Assembly (NCBI GenBank): GCA_009760855.2
Contig: WPIO01000005.1
Coordinates: 7,538,001 to 7,598,000, forward strand
Reading direction: 5' to 3'
DNA: 60,000 nucleotides
Origin: Cristatella mucedo
Taxonomy: Eukaryota; Bryozoa; Phylactolaemata; Cristatellidae
How positions within the stretch are numbered: the stretch's first letter is position 1; every line of letters starts with the position of its first letter. The notes under the pieces are model-generated. The model was not told where the DNA came from. It ran no database searches and saw nothing but the letters and a program-made list of their open reading frames with translations. The translations under genes and the position numbers were made by a program. Shown here piece after piece: positions 1-11,930 of the stretch.

Positions 1-1024
1 AGTCTGCTGGCTCCAACAGCAAGCACTATTAGTTAGCAGAAACTATGCATGCACTACTCCAGACTTAGATGGATCCAGCCCTCTTTCCCTTTCCCTTGTG
101 TACTCCTCAGGCAGCCCATTTATTCCATGCATGCATTGTTTTTTGCACTGTTGAACCAGTGTTTGTTCGAAAACTGACCGACAGCTGGTTGCAGTTTGTG
201 GTAGATGAATGTCCCCACAGACACCGGGCTGCCAAGTCATCGACTTCGAGCTATTGATTGCCCATTAGCTGCTGGAGAGCCGGCGGCTGCTTAGGCAGGC
301 TGATCCATCGTAGGGCCATCGCCCAATGCTCACGGCCTTCTGAGTCACGTTCCCCCACAGTAATGTTTAACACTCTTACAAGGTTTCAGCTACCTTTAAA
401 AGACTCCAACCTCTGTAAGAGAAAAGTAGGGCAAGCAATCCTCCAAAATCACAGTATTTTTAACATTAGCAAAACGAAAACAAAATAACCATCATCCAAT
501 GAACTTGGGGTTATATTACAGTGGCAACCAGACAGACAGGCTTTTATAACCGCAGTTTCTGCTATAGTGACCGTTGATGCTGCACGGTAAGGTCAAGGTG
601 GAGCAGCTAAAAATTAAAGAAACCTTACTTGAAAAAGTAAAGAAACTTTGCTCAGTTTGCAGTCTAACAGCTGCCACAGCAAAAAATCTGCCCAACCCTT
701 CAAAAAATGCTGAACAGACTGGAAAAGGCTAAGAACAGTGCAGCCCCGACACTATCGACCACTGTCAGTTCGAGCAGTGACAGCTGGCAGATGGAAAGTG
801 GATAGCTGAAAAGGCAGCTAGCTAAATCAACTATATTATGACTGATATGATTTGTCATTATTGAATTATAACGGTTTCTCCGGTCAGGTCTTCCTTTGCC
901 CCTCATTGAACTTGTCTTGTTTTTGTTCCGGTGTGCTTGGCTTTCATACCTGTGCATGATCATGATTCAGTGAATGCTTCTAGCCAGAGGTCTTACTAAT
1001 TGCTGACACTCAGAGTCTGCAGGC
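1..1024. other. No gene recognised
   Basis: Only short open frames without family motifs or convincing splice signals are seen. No repeat family found elsewhere in the window was recognised here. Upstream exons of the PDZ gene could lie in or beyond this stretch but cannot be placed. Confidence 0.4.
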
Positions 1025-1200
1025 ATGCCATTAGCACGGTGGCCTAAGCTTGATGCTTGTTTGCCAATACTTGTCTTGATACCGTGCAAGTCCCTTACCC
1101 CATGGGGATTCATTCTCTTGCTTCGAGCTGTCTAGAGCCTGGATAGAGATTGTGTTCTCTTAGAGCACAATACAAACGACCTATTATTATTATTATTAAA
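1025..1200 (+). mobile_element. SINE/LINE 3'-tail remnant
   Basis: The stretch ends in an ATT-rich tail. Just before it is an AGAGATTGTGTTCTCT hairpin followed by a short spacer, the 3'-end signature of LINE family A and SINE I in this window. The 5' part has a weak A-box-like TGGCCTAAG, so a decayed tRNA-derived SINE is possible. The 5' edge is uncertain. Confidence 0.45.
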
Positions 1201-1382
1201 TTATCATTATTGATGCTCACATATTTGAGAGATTATGACTCAGCCTTCTGCTTCCTCCTGGCTGTCAACTTTATCTATGACCAATCCGAAATAGCCGGCA
1301 ATTCCCTTCTCTGGAGCATTTGATTGGTCAAGAAGAACTATAACTACTTTTTCTTTACCTCTACCCTGAATCTCTCTGTGGC

Positions 1383-3090
1383 GTGGCCACTATTGCTGCA
1401 ACACTACATTATTCGCTGGCAGACCAACTTAGCCCTGCCATAACCAAGATTTCTAATGTTTCTATGGAAAAAGGGGTCGTCCCCAAGTCCTTCAAATCAG
1501 CAATCGTTAAACCCATACTTAAAAAGCCTGGATTAGATACAGAGGTCATTGCAAGCTATCGCCCAGTTTCCCTTTTTCCTTTCTTGTCAAAGATTCTTGA
1601 AAAAATTATTGCTAAGCCGCTAGTTGAACATATTGAAAAGAATGAAATGTCAGAAACATTTCATTCAGGGTTCAAAAGGCAGCACTCCACTGAAAGTGCT
1701 CTCCTCCGTGTTTATAATAACATTCTACGTGGCAACGATGACGGGAATGTCACTGCCCTAGCTCTGCTAGATCTGTCTGCTGCCTTCGACACCATCGACC
1801 GCGATGTTCTGCTTGAACGATTGAAAACAACGATTGGTCTGGCAGACGAAGCACTTGGTTTAAATCATACTTGTCTGATCGCATTCAATCCGTGTTGTGT
1901 GGGGGTCAGGTCTAACACTCGAGACCGGTCACCTGTGGAATCCCTCAAAGGTCTGTACTCGGTCCCTTGCTGTTCTCCATTTATGCTCAACCTCTGGGAA
2001 AAGTGATTAAGGCCCATGGAATAGGATATCACTTCTATGCTGATGATACTCTGCTGCATTTGTCATTCAAACCGTCGGAATCTGCTGCAGCAACTGAGAA
2101 ACTGAATGCTTGCCTTGCCGACATTCGATCCTGGATGTCAGAAAACTTCTTGAAATTAAATGACAATAAAACCGAGCTGCTGCTCATTGGACACCCTAAG
2201 CGTGCCGCTGAATTAAAAGGCTTTGGTCTTCTAATAGGTGATGCTTTTGAGCGACCATCACCACGTGCTCGAAATTTAGGTGTAGTTTTCGACAGCTGCC
2301 TCAATTTTAAAAGCTTCATTCAGAAGACCGCTTCTGCAGCTAGCCATGACGTCAGATCCCCATCAAGGATTAGGAGCTGTCTTCCCCAGTGGCTGGCAAA
2401 AAAGTTAACTAGCTCCTTAGTTCTGTCTCGGCTTGATTATTGTAATTGCCTTTTGGTTGGGCTACCAAAGAAAGCAACTAGGCCACTGCAGTTGACTATG
2501 AATATGGCTGCAAGGCTAGTGTTCAAGTCCCAGAGGTTTGACCACGTGTCTTCTTTGCTGAAAGAGCTAGGATGGATGCCGGTTGTGCAACGGATACAGA
2601 GTAAAGTTCTTACGCTGACCCACAAGGCCCGCGACTGCTTGGCTCCTTCGTACCTAGCTGAACTGCTGCACCAGTTTCAGCCTGTTCGCTCCCGCAGGTC
2701 CTGTGTGGACAATAAATTAGCTTTTCCATTCCTCAGCTTAAAGACCGTTGGCAACAGAAGCTTTAGCTCTGCAGGTCCTAGACTGTGGAGCTCGCTTCCA
2801 TAATTCTTACGCAACGACAACTACTCTTCTGCTGCCGACTATGGCTCATCCTTTTCAGCGATCCTGAGCTGCTACTCCCATGCTACTCACTACCTGAACT
2901 GCTCTCCTCACTCTGCTATGCTTCCCACTTTCTCTTTGTTGCGTGAGACGAAGTCTGTTGGCTACCGAATGCGTACCGAAAGCTGCTCAGGCTGTGAGTG
3001 CGCTATACAAAACTCTCCTGCATAACACCCACATAGTCTTCATGACTTTGTGGAGTTACAGACAGAGATACATTACATTACATTATGTGC
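1383..3090 (+). mobile_element. LINE family B copy, RT pseudogene with complete 3' end
   Basis: This is the longest family B copy. The first frame (1383-2006) carries RT N-terminal motifs: LSKILEKIIAKPL, the HSTESALLRVYNN segment and motif A (LLDLSAAFDTID). A small deletion near 1855-1865 shifts the frame, and the PQG motif B region is damaged. The frame reopens at about 1967-2803 with motif C intact (FYADDT), then thumb-like sequence ending PRLWSSLP. After a stop it continues in the conserved family B C-terminus ([16 protein letters not shown]). The 3' end is a hairpin at 3030-3052 followed by repeated TTACA. No endonuclease domain is seen, so the copy is 5'-truncated. It lies upstream of the recognised PDZ exons in the same orientation and may be intronic. 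It cannot encode an active protein. Confidence 0.88.
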
Positions 3091-3494
3091 ACGTAGTCAG
3101 TGAACCAGCTGTAACAGCTCTCACATTGCTAGCAGTGTGGAATGTTGACCTTGCTCTAGGTCCTGCTCGGGAGGTGCATCCGATCCCGACCTGAACTTTC
3201 CTCGATCGATATGGGATGTAATATGTGTAATGGATATGTGTATGTATGTGCTTCTTTCTGAGCAAGCCTCTTATTTGCAATTGTGCTATCTCTCATGTCA
3301 CTGGGCTGATGGTCATGCAACCCACTCGATCTGAATGTCGTTTGGTCACTGGTACCAGCTCAGAATCTATTGTTTGCACTTTGTTGGCAAGAAAACTGTG
3401 TAGATGATTCCAGAAATAATAGTCTAGTGCAGGGGGAACCACCAGTGCAGTGGCAACCTTTCTGCCTAAGTGGTGGCTTTGGGAATTAGGTTTT
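3091..3494. other. No gene recognised
   Basis: No coding or repeat family signal was recognised, apart from sequence leading into the LINE A-type tail that follows. Confidence 0.35.
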
Positions 3495-3556
3495 TTGTTG
3501 CCTAGAAAAAGATTTAGTTCTCTGAGGTTGCTATGCAAAATGTTTTATTAGTAATA
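3495..3556 (+). mobile_element. LINE A/SINE I-type 3' tail remnant
   Basis: A CCTAGAAAAAGATTTAGTTCTCTGA-like segment, then a GCTATGCAAAATG stretch and a TTATTAGTAATATT tail, match the end of LINE A copies at 7877 and 41455. The body upstream is too decayed to delimit. Confidence 0.45.
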
Positions 3557-4214
3557 TTGTTATTGCATACTGTGCTCTGGACCCTAGCCCTACCAAGACC
3601 ACCACACTCCGTGTGCTACCTCGGCAAGATCACAGCAGTATTTCTTGCAGTTTATCAGACTGTATTGGCCATGTTTGGATATGGACTTGCCTGGTCTTCA
3701 GTAACTGGCTCATCACTCACGGTTACTGTCGGCACCACGTGTCTTGCAGTTAGTATTAAGTCTATGCTGCATACAGCTTAACTTCTGAAAGTATGCTTGC
3801 CTGTGTTTGTTTGCAAAATGGGGCAAATAGCTAACCTAGAGGCATACCCTTACTTAGACACTCAGAGATAGTAAACCTCTCTTGCTTCAACTAATAATAA
3901 TAATTCAATCGTATTGCTGGCCTACCTCATGTCAGTCCATGGCGACGTGTGACCAAGCTGCCTGCTTAGCTTGTATCCGTTGGAGTTGCCTTTCTGTGCA
4001 CAAACAGCTGCCATGCATGATCAAATGCTATTCATTAGATGAACTTGCTGTCCTCTAGTTATCTGACCTGCTGGCAGTGACACAGGACCTGGTTTCTCGT
4101 CGTAATAGCACTTCAAATCTCAGTGTAACGCAATCTTTTGAGAAGCCCGTGGACATATTGAACCCCAGTCTCCAAACTTTGGAGCCCGGGTCCTGCTGAC
4201 AGCTCGACCTGTTG
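3557..4214. other. No gene recognised
   Basis: A short hydrophobic open frame (3533-3781) begins inside the repeat tail and has no family resemblance; it is not called. Nothing else is recognised. Confidence 0.35.
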
Positions 4215-4345
4215 ATAATATATATAATTCATTTGTATTGTGCCCCACTTAATCACTATTCATGTGCTTTACGTATGCTACACGGCCTTGGTCGTTAAAG
4301 ACAAGCACCTTATCACTGGGGCAAACCAGGCTGTGTTCGATCACC
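4215..4345 (-). mobile_element. SINE I remnant, reverse orientation
   Basis: Read on the minus strand it has the SINE I order: a tRNA-like head (reverse of 4290-4345), a middle ending near TGAAGCAC-like sequence, and a tail before ATATATTATC. It lies in the probable intron before the first recognised PDZ exon. Confidence 0.5.
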
Positions 4346-4586
4346 CTGCTGCTGTTGCTGTCGTTGCTACTGCTGCCTCTGCTTGATCAGACTGCTACTA
4401 CCACTGTACATCAACATTATCCATAGTCTGCCTGGTGTCAGCAGTACCGCGATCTCAGTACTCGGCACCCTTCGCGTTTTGCGACAGGGTCACATACTGT
4501 AACTCGTGTGTGGCGATTGCAGAGACCTAGAACTTGTGCCAGAGCCATCATCCTCAATAACTATTTACTATTCCCCCACCGTGCAG

Positions 4587-5243
4587 GTTATCCCGATTTG
4601 ACATCAAGCCGATTCATGGCAGCTTGTCAGGGTCGCAGCAGTCTCTGTCGGAGCGCATGGGCAGCCTGAGGCGTGCCGCCAGAGGAGCCATCAAGTCCCT
4701 TCGACGAGCCATGAGCCTGGAGAGGCTGAGTCCAGGCTCTCGAGGCAGCATGCGCGCCTCCGAAAGCCATGGTGGTGGCGAGGCAGACTTGCCAGCAACA
4801 GAGGCTCAGCCGGCACCGGCTAGGCTGGTCTTAATTAATGCCAATCCGGTTCTGAAGACAGCAGCAGAAGTGTCTCCCGGTGACAACATGCCCAAGGTCA
4901 AGAAGAGCCTCTCACTTCGCTCACTGGGCAAGCTGTCATTCAAGAAGCGAGCCAGTTACGACTTGAATGGTGGCAGCGGTGGAGCACAGCCGACAGTGAT
5001 CAGCAAGAATGGAAGCTCGTCTGCTCAGCTGCGGGCATCAGCCGGATCGAATGCAGTGGCGCTTCACTGGCAGTAGGTGGCTGCGGACTGTCCTTGCCTT
5101 ACCTTGCCTAATGCTCTTGCTCTGACCGAAGCCATCGGCTGGATCCAACAGACTCTGCCAGTGTGGTCGGTTTAGCTCAACTGCAGTCTGTCTGCTGCTG
5201 TACTGCTGCAGTCGGTCTGTCAGTCTGTCTGTCTGTCTGTCTC

Positions 5244-5278
<35 letters not shown>

Positions 5279-8200
5279 TTCTGTCTGTCTGTCTGTCTGG
5301 CTGTCTGTCTGTCTGTCTATATGTCTGGTTGTCTGTCTGCAGCTGAATCGTCTGTATGTCTGCTGCTGAGATGTCTGTCTCTCTGCTGCTGCTGTTGAAG
5401 TGTCCGTCTGGCTGTCTGTCTGCTGCTGAAATGTCTATCTGTCTGCCTGCCTGTCTGTATATGTCTGTCGCCTCTGCTGATGATCTACCAGCAGCTGTTC
5501 GTGGTGAAGAAGTCATTACACCCTTCAGCCAGAAGTTAGCTCTTGTTACCTGCTGTGTAATGTAATGTGAACTACGATCGGTCGGGCACACGAGGCACTG
5601 GCTTGGTTTAAATCGTACTTGTCTGATCGCATTCAATCCGTGTCGTGTGGGGGTCAGGTCTCATACATGAGACGGGTCACCTGTGGAGTCCCTCAAGGGT
5701 ATGGTCCGTCCACGGTCCTTTGCTGTTCTCCATTTATATTCAACCTCTGGGAAAAGTGATAGAGGCCCATGGAATAGGATATCACTTTTATGCTGACGAA
5801 ACTCAGCAGTATTTATCATTCAAACTGTCGGAATCTGCTGCAGCAACTGAGAAACTGAATGCTTGTCTTGCCGACATTCGATCCTGGATGTCAGAAAACT
5901 TCTTGAAACTAAGTAAAGACGATAAAACTGAACTGCTGCTCATAGGAGACCCTAAGCGTGTCGCTGGATTAAAAGGCTTTTCTCTTCTAATAGGTGATGC
6001 TATTGTGCGACCATCACCACATGCTCGAAATGTAGGTGTCGTTTACGACAGCTGCCTCAATTTTAAAAGCTTCATTCAGAAGACTGCTTCTACAGCTAGC
6101 CATCATGTCCGATCCCTAGCTAAGATTAGGAGCTGTCTTCCACGGTGGCTTGCAACAAATTTAACTTCTCAGTTCTGTCTCTCTTATTACTGTAATTCTC
6201 TTTTGGCTGGGCTACAAGAAAAGCAACTAGGCCACTGCAGCTGACTATGAATATGGCTGCAAGGATAGTTTTCAAATCCCAGAGGTTTGACCACGTGTTT
6301 CCTTTGCTAAAAGAGCTAGGATGGCTGCCGGTTGATCAACGGATACACAGAAAATGTTTATCCTGACCCACAAGGCCTGCCACGGCTTGGCTCCTTCGTA
6401 CCTAGCTGAACTGCTGCACCAGTTTCAGCCTCTTCGTGCCCCCAGGTCCTATATGAACAATAAATTAGCTGTTCCACTCCTCTGTTTAAAGACCGTTGGC
6501 AACCGAAGTTTTAGCTCTGCAGGTCCTAGGCTGCGAAATTCGCTTCCACAATTCGCTTCCACAATTCTTACACAACGACAACAACTCTTCTGCTGCCGAC
6601 TATGGCTCATCCTTTTCAGCGGTCCTGAGCTGCTACGTTCATGCTACTCACTACCTGAACTGCTCTCCTTACTCTGCTATGCTTCCCACTTTCTCTTTGT
6701 TGCGTGAGACGAAGTCTGTTGGCTACCGAATGCGTACCGAAAGCCGCTTAGGCTGTGAGTGCGCTATACAAAACTCTGCTGCATAACACCCACATAGTCT
6801 TTATGGCGTCGTGCAGTTACAGAGATACATTACATTACATTATATTCAGCAAGCAGCGAGCTCTTGTTACCTGTGGTGCCCAGCCTGCTTCTAGCAATTG
6901 AGTTCTTGCTTATGACAGTAACAATAATAATACTAATAATGACAACAATAATACATTTGTATAGTGCCCTCAGAAAGCGTAATTTCTTTCTAGGCACATT
7001 AAGTATGCTGTAAAAGGAAGCATGATCATGATCAAGCAGTTAGTGGGAATATTAGCATGTCAACCTTGTTAGCAGGTGCATGCACTGTGTCAGGTTGTAA
7101 ATTTGGTTAGTAGTACCATGCACATTGTCATCATGCATAAGCACACAAATAACAAATCGCAAGGGCTTATTTTGGTTGTGGGTATGTCCTGCAGCTTTAG
7201 CCAAGGATGCTAATCATTGCTTGCCTACTTTCAGCTATATAACATTGCCAAAATCGGGGCTTGTTTAAACAGGGATACCACGTCTAAATTCGTCCATGCA
7301 TTTGTGACATCCCATCTTGACTTATGTAACTCACTGCTTACTGGTCTACCGGCCGGTGCAATCAGGTGCTTACAGTTAGTGCAGACCTCTGTGCAGTCAG
7401 GCTTTTCTGTCGTAAGTGTGGCAGTTGCCACATTGCACTACTTTTCTTCGACTTGACTGGCTCCCAATCAAGCATCGCATCGACATCAAGTTTCTGTCAC
7501 TTACTTGTAGGTCCCTTTATTCTCTAGCTCCAGCCTACCTATCAGAACTACTCCCCACCAGGTGAAAAATCGTACAACCTGCTGTTCTAAACCGAATCGT
7601 TTAGCCATACCTCGTATGTATCTTAACCGTTGGAGACTGTGCCTGTAGTTCATATGCTTCCAAAGCCTGGAATCGCCAACGATGCGCGTCACACCATCCT
7701 CTGACATGACGGCATTTGAAAAGAAGCTTCCAACGCATCGTTTTATTACAGCATTTGATTGGTCTTTGTGATTTGTCCTTCGTGTATCATGTACCTGCTT
7801 ACACTATGCCTGCTGCTTGCGTATGTTACCACCGAGCATTTGTTAATGCTTTGTATGCAGCATCTGTAAAGTGGCTAGAGAAAGATTCAGTTCTCTGAGG
7901 GTACTATAAAAATGTATTATTATTATTTTGGCATTCTGTTTCTTCACAGCTTGGCTTGCATCTTTGCTTTGGGATGTCCTTACTCTGAGAGGCCCAGAGA
8001 TGCTTTGATGTGACAACAGCCATCCATCTTCAGACACTGCTACAGACGTTTGCACTGAAACCTCAAACAGTGTATTGCTTGCATCTTTCTTTCATCCAGC
8101 TTGACTCATAGAAAAAACCTGCTCACTCCCGTGCTTCTTTCAGGCAAGCTCTGACTTTGCCTACCAGCCAGGACACTAGCGTTGATCATCCTAAGAATTT

Positions 8201-8677
8201 CCGTGCAATCGGTAAATTACTTGAGCTGCACCCGGATGGCACTCGCACGATTCAGCTGCAGCGGCCACCCCATGGACCGTTTGGGTTCTATGTCAGTCGA
8301 GGGGCAATCGGAGCTGCCACCATCCCCACGTCACAAGCATCAGGTACTGCAAGCAGGCTACTATTGGTAGCCGTTATTGCCACTCGACCGCCGCCGGCCC
8401 GCTGTACCGGTGCCATCGATCTGCGTTGGTTTCTTTCGTCAGCTTGTCCTTGATTTTTTCAGCCTCGGGGTCTGCTGCCGTGTTTATCTCGAGGCTAAGC
8501 GATAGTTATCCAGAGAAGCTGTTTGCCGGATTGCTTGCCATAGGCGATGAGCTACTTGAAGTCAATCGTCGCCCCGTGTCACATTTAAGTCTGGACGACA
8601 TCCACGACATCATGGCAACTACGACCGATGCATTGCTCCTTCTTGTCAAGCCTGTGCACATTCAGGCTGCAGGCTGA
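4587..8677 (+). CDS. PDZ-domain protein, last three exons (partial gene)
   Basis: Likely exons are 4587-5072, 8144-8343 and 8463-8677 (TGA). Acceptors are GTGCAG, TTTCAG and TTTCAG; donors are CA|GTAGGT and AG|GTACTG. Phases agree at both joins (phase 2, then phase 1), giving about 299 residues. Residues 1-160 are Ser/Arg/Lys-rich, with basophilic-kinase-like clusters near 24-55 ([11 protein letters not shown]) and 103-124 ([14 protein letters not shown]). A PDZ domain follows at about 190-290, with carboxylate-binding loop GPFGFYV, then VFISRL and [13 protein letters not shown], ending eight or so residues before the stop. The PDZ order and long beta2-beta3 loop resemble PAR-6, a polarity scaffold, but no PB1 or CRIB is visible. 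PDZ domains usually bind C-terminal peptides; a cortical scaffold role is inferred. Upstream exons and start codon are not identified. Intron 1 (about 3.1 kb) carries LINE copies and a GTCT microsatellite. Confidence 0.8.
5205..5465. repeat. (GTCT)n microsatellite with CTGCTG interruptions
   Basis: A near-perfect tetranucleotide run occupies about 5213-5345, then becomes a compound array with CTGCTG blocks to about 5465. It lies in intron 1 of the PDZ gene. Open frames here are repeat artefacts. Confidence 0.92.
5570..6845 (+). mobile_element. LINE family B copy, 5'-truncated
   Basis: The copy begins inside the RT, just before motif B, and runs to the TTACA-repeat tail at about 6820-6843. 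The main frame (5645-6244) has RT motif C as FYADET, with the second catalytic Asp changed to Glu, then [19 protein letters not shown] and thumb-like sequence. A frameshift near 6200-6240 moves the rest into frames at 6354-6707 and 6496-6786. It is inserted in PDZ intron 1 in the gene's own orientation. Confidence 0.88.
6925..7185 (-). mobile_element. LINE family A 3' end
   Basis: On the plus strand an AATAATACTAATAAT-type tail is followed by the inverted 3' hairpin and the conserved 3' UTR block (GTCAGCATGCATAAGCAC-type words). Only the last part of the element is left. It lies in PDZ intron 1. Confidence 0.75.
7195..7932 (+). mobile_element. LINE family A 3' fragment
   Basis: It encodes decayed C-terminal RT sequence ([23 protein letters not shown]...) and continues through the family A 3' UTR to a CTCTGAGGGTACTATAAAAATG tail and ATT repeats. 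Several frameshifts are present. It lies in PDZ intron 1, just before the second recognised exon. Confidence 0.8.
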
Positions 8678-10506
8678 GCTGTCGACTGCGGCTCATGCAC
8701 AGACCTTCTCTATCGGTTAGAACTGATTGTAGGTGCCACATGTAGGTGTCTACTGAACCGAAAGCCGTGGGACCCGAAGTTGCATTAGTATCTAATGCTA
8801 CTTGTTACAAAATGGGGAGCCTTGCACTGCTGACTCTAATTCCGTCAGTGTCACAAAGCTACTCTAGCACAGAAGTTGGGTTTCAAGCTTAAAGTAGAAG
8901 ATGTGTTCGGCAGCAATGCATGGTCATCGGATCATCGTTCCAGTGTGTGACTCTTCCGGCATTGTCACGTGTTGTCTTAAGAAGGAAGTGTGTGACTCCG
9001 TCCTGCAGCTGGTGCTACCAAGTGGCTTGTCGGAGTTTGTGGCAAGCCAAAGCTTATTAACTGTCCATCCTCATAGGGATCGCGTGGTTAGCTCTGCTTC
9101 CAAACTCCTCATAACTGCATCACTCAACATAACACGATTACAGCTCTGCTCTTGTGAATTGTTCTCCTTGGTCTAGTAAACTTCTCGTCTCAGCATTGAT
9201 TGCTTAAAGCTGTGCCCTGCATTAAATCCACCACGGTGTTAATGTGCCAATTGCTTCTAGCTGGACGGTATTCTCAATGTTGCCAGCAGTTGACAGCAGC
9301 CTGAAAGGGTAGCAGCACTTGTGGCTTCACTTCCAATGAGCACCTCACTCTGGCAAACCGAAGCCGGTATGTGCTACTGCTAAGTAATTGGGCGTGTTTG
9401 TATGTAAATACATGAATTAAACTATAATATTCAACTATGGTATTCAACTCAAAAATGCTTTGCTGCTGCTGCTTCCATTCAATGTCCATAACTGCTTGTT
9501 ACATTAAACGTTGTTCATGGTCGAATCACCAGTGAATTTATGTGTCTTAAACAGGTTGTCACGCATAGTGTTTGGTTAGATTCCGCATAGTAGTAACAAT
9601 TTATTTGCTTTCGGTTGATTCTGTGATAGCCACATGGACGATTCTAGCTTAATTGGCGGTTTGGCCCGACGACAGCATGCCTTGAATGTGAAGTAGAGCT
9701 CAAACAATAAGATCTCCAAGGTACGAGATATAGGAATTATTTCAATTTCAACTCTTTACTTCACTTGCTTGGTATTTCCTTAGTTCTCTTAATGAAGTGT
9801 ACTGCTGGCTACGTTTCACCACAGTTTGAGCCGTGGTAATGCAATATGCTTTTACCTATCTAATTTTTCGTGGTTTAGATTAAGAACAACTTAGCGCTCG
9901 TGAAATTTTTGCATGACACGACCGTAATAACTACCCTCTCCGTGATGTATGCTATAGCTGGATAGACTTGCACATATCGAGCGGTATTTGTAGTCTTCAC
10001 TTGTCAGGAGCTGTTCGTGTAACTCATCAGCAAATCTGTGCGCGTTATGCATCACTACGTAATTTTCTTGCGGCTTGTCAAGTTTTCGTTCAAGAGCTGT
10101 TTACCGTGAACTAGCTCCCAGTGCATTTTCGTGAGCTCAGCAATGATCTAAGAGGTAATCTGCAGTGATATATTTGCCTTGGGGCCAACTGCTCAGGCTG
10201 GTATTGAAATAGCACTGGCCTCCACCACCTGAGTTATAGGACTAATGCCCTGTGCCAAAAGGCTTCTATTCTACCTTCTTTCCTGTGTAGCTCATAATGG
10301 ACAGCACTGTGTAAATAAGTTTGTTGGCTCAGCCACATTTGTATTCTTTATTTTGATAACTGAATTTTCTGAATTAAGGACGCTGACATTCTCCTCATCA
10401 CGAAGCTGAGTCTTTCCTGTTTTATAGTCGTGGCCACTTCATTGGTGTCCCCTTAATATATGCAAGCTCAAGAAACTCATGCAAAAGCCACATGTGTAAA
10501 AGTAAT
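8678..10506. other. 3' flank of the PDZ gene; nothing else recognised
   Basis: This should hold the 3' UTR and polyadenylation site. ATTAAA variants occur (for example near 9417 and 9504), but none can be chosen from sequence alone. No further gene or repeat is recognised. Confidence 0.4.
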
Positions 10507-10942
10507 CAGACATTTGTATAGCACCCTCAAAGACCTTAATCTCTCGTTAGGCACTTTAAATATGGTTTACGGAAGCATGCAATATAGTTGGTGAGAACAT
10601 GCACATCGTTGCCACGCATAAGCACGTGAAGGACAGTTCATTTGGACACAGTAAAGGCTGTATGAAACAGATGCGTTTTACATTTTCTAATTTCTTGAAG
10701 TCATGAGCTGTCGCGACCTCAATCGGAAGTGAGTTCTAAGCTTTGGAAGCATGCGAACCAAGGGTACGGTGTGCAGAGAATTTGCGGTTGGTTTGACGCA
10801 TAGCTCAACGACTTGAGTTGAAAGCCCTGGTGATACGATGACTGGCCTGATTGAGAAGTAGCTTGGATAGGTAGGCTGAACTAAGAGAATGCAGAGGCCT
10901 AAAAGTGAATGAAAAAACCTTAAAGTCGAAATGCTGCTTCCG
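10507..10942 (-). mobile_element. LINE family A 3' fragment
   Basis: Starting at the 3' end, ACATTTGTATAGCACCCTCAAAG is the inverted hairpin region. The 3' UTR and C-terminal RT coding remnant (minus-strand frame near 10687-10977) follow up to about 10940. There the similarity stops abruptly against the 3' tail of a family B copy. Confidence 0.75.
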
Positions 10943-11370
10943 AATGTAATGTAATGTATCTCCGTCAGTAACTCCACAAAGTCATAAAGACCATGTGGGC
11001 GTTACGCAGGAGAGTTTTGTATAGCACACTCACAGCCTAAGCGGCTTTCGGTACGCATTCGGTAGCCAACAGACTTCGTCTCACGCAACAAAGAGAAAGT
11101 GGGAAGCATAGCAGAGTTAGGAGAGCAGTTGAGGTAGTGAGTAGCATAGAAGTAGCAGTTCAGGACCGCTGAAAAAGATGTGCCATAGTCGGCAGTTGGA
11201 GAGTAGATGTCGTTGTGTAAGAATTGTGGAAGCGAGTACCACAGTCTAGGACCTGAAGAGCTAAAGCTTCTGTCGCCAACTGTCTTTAAGCGGAGGAATG
11301 GGACAGCTAATTTATTGTCCACACAGGACCTGAGGGCGCGAACAGGCTGAAACTGATGCAGCAGTTCAGG
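10943..11370 (-). mobile_element. LINE family B 3' fragment
   Basis: It begins (plus strand) with AATGTAATGTAATG, the inverted TTACA tail, then the inverted 3' hairpin. A minus-strand frame at 11002-11322 encodes the intact C-terminus ([20 protein letters not shown] and [18 protein letters not shown]). It shares most subfamily-specific differences with the copy at 54885-55268. Confidence 0.85.
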
Positions 11371-11930
11371 GTTATCTGAGGAACTGCTGAAGTACTGGGT
11401 ACCTCAGGGCTCTGTGCTAGGTCCACTTTTTTTCACAGTTTATACTCTACCTCTTGCCGATGTGACCATCAAGCACAATCTAGGCTTTCACTTCTATGCA
11501 GATGAGACTCAATTGTGCCTTTGGTTCGATCCTTCCCAGCCCTCGAGCCCGTCGAATTCTCTTAATTATCTTGTTAATGTTATTAAAATGCTGACATCTG
11601 AATATGGATGGCAGCAAACTTTCTCAAATTGAATGACGATAAAACTTACTTCCTTTTTGCGGGCTAGCCAAGTGTGACTCGGAAATTGGAAAGCTTAATG
11701 TTCAAAAACGGTTCTGCCAGCATATCTCGTGTAGCATCTGTACGAAACTTTTGGTGTCCTGTTCCACAGTGAATACATGCGAGACGACCACCACATTGGC
11801 TCTACTTGTCAAGTTTGCCTACTTTCGGTAGCGTAACATTTCACAAATTCAGGCCTGCCTAGACAGAGATGCCCTATCCAAGTAGTTCCAAGCATTTGTA
11901 CTATTCCATCTCGGCTTTTGCAGCTCACTA
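11371..11930 (+). mobile_element. LINE family A, left part of a copy split by a nested LINE
   Basis: RT motif B (YWVPQGSVLGPLFFTVYTLPLADV) and motif C ([12 protein letters not shown], second Asp to Glu) are readable, with frameshifts after about 11632. Homology to family A stops in a CAGCTCAC word at about 11930, where the tail of the opposite-strand copy begins. The matching right part is at 14229-14755. Confidence 0.78.

Noticed and set aside
3533-3781. Hydrophobic 82-codon frame resembling a signal peptide or membrane protein
   Set aside because: It starts inside a LINE A/SINE tail (AAAATGTTTTATTAG), which explains the hydrophobic N-terminus; no family is seen.
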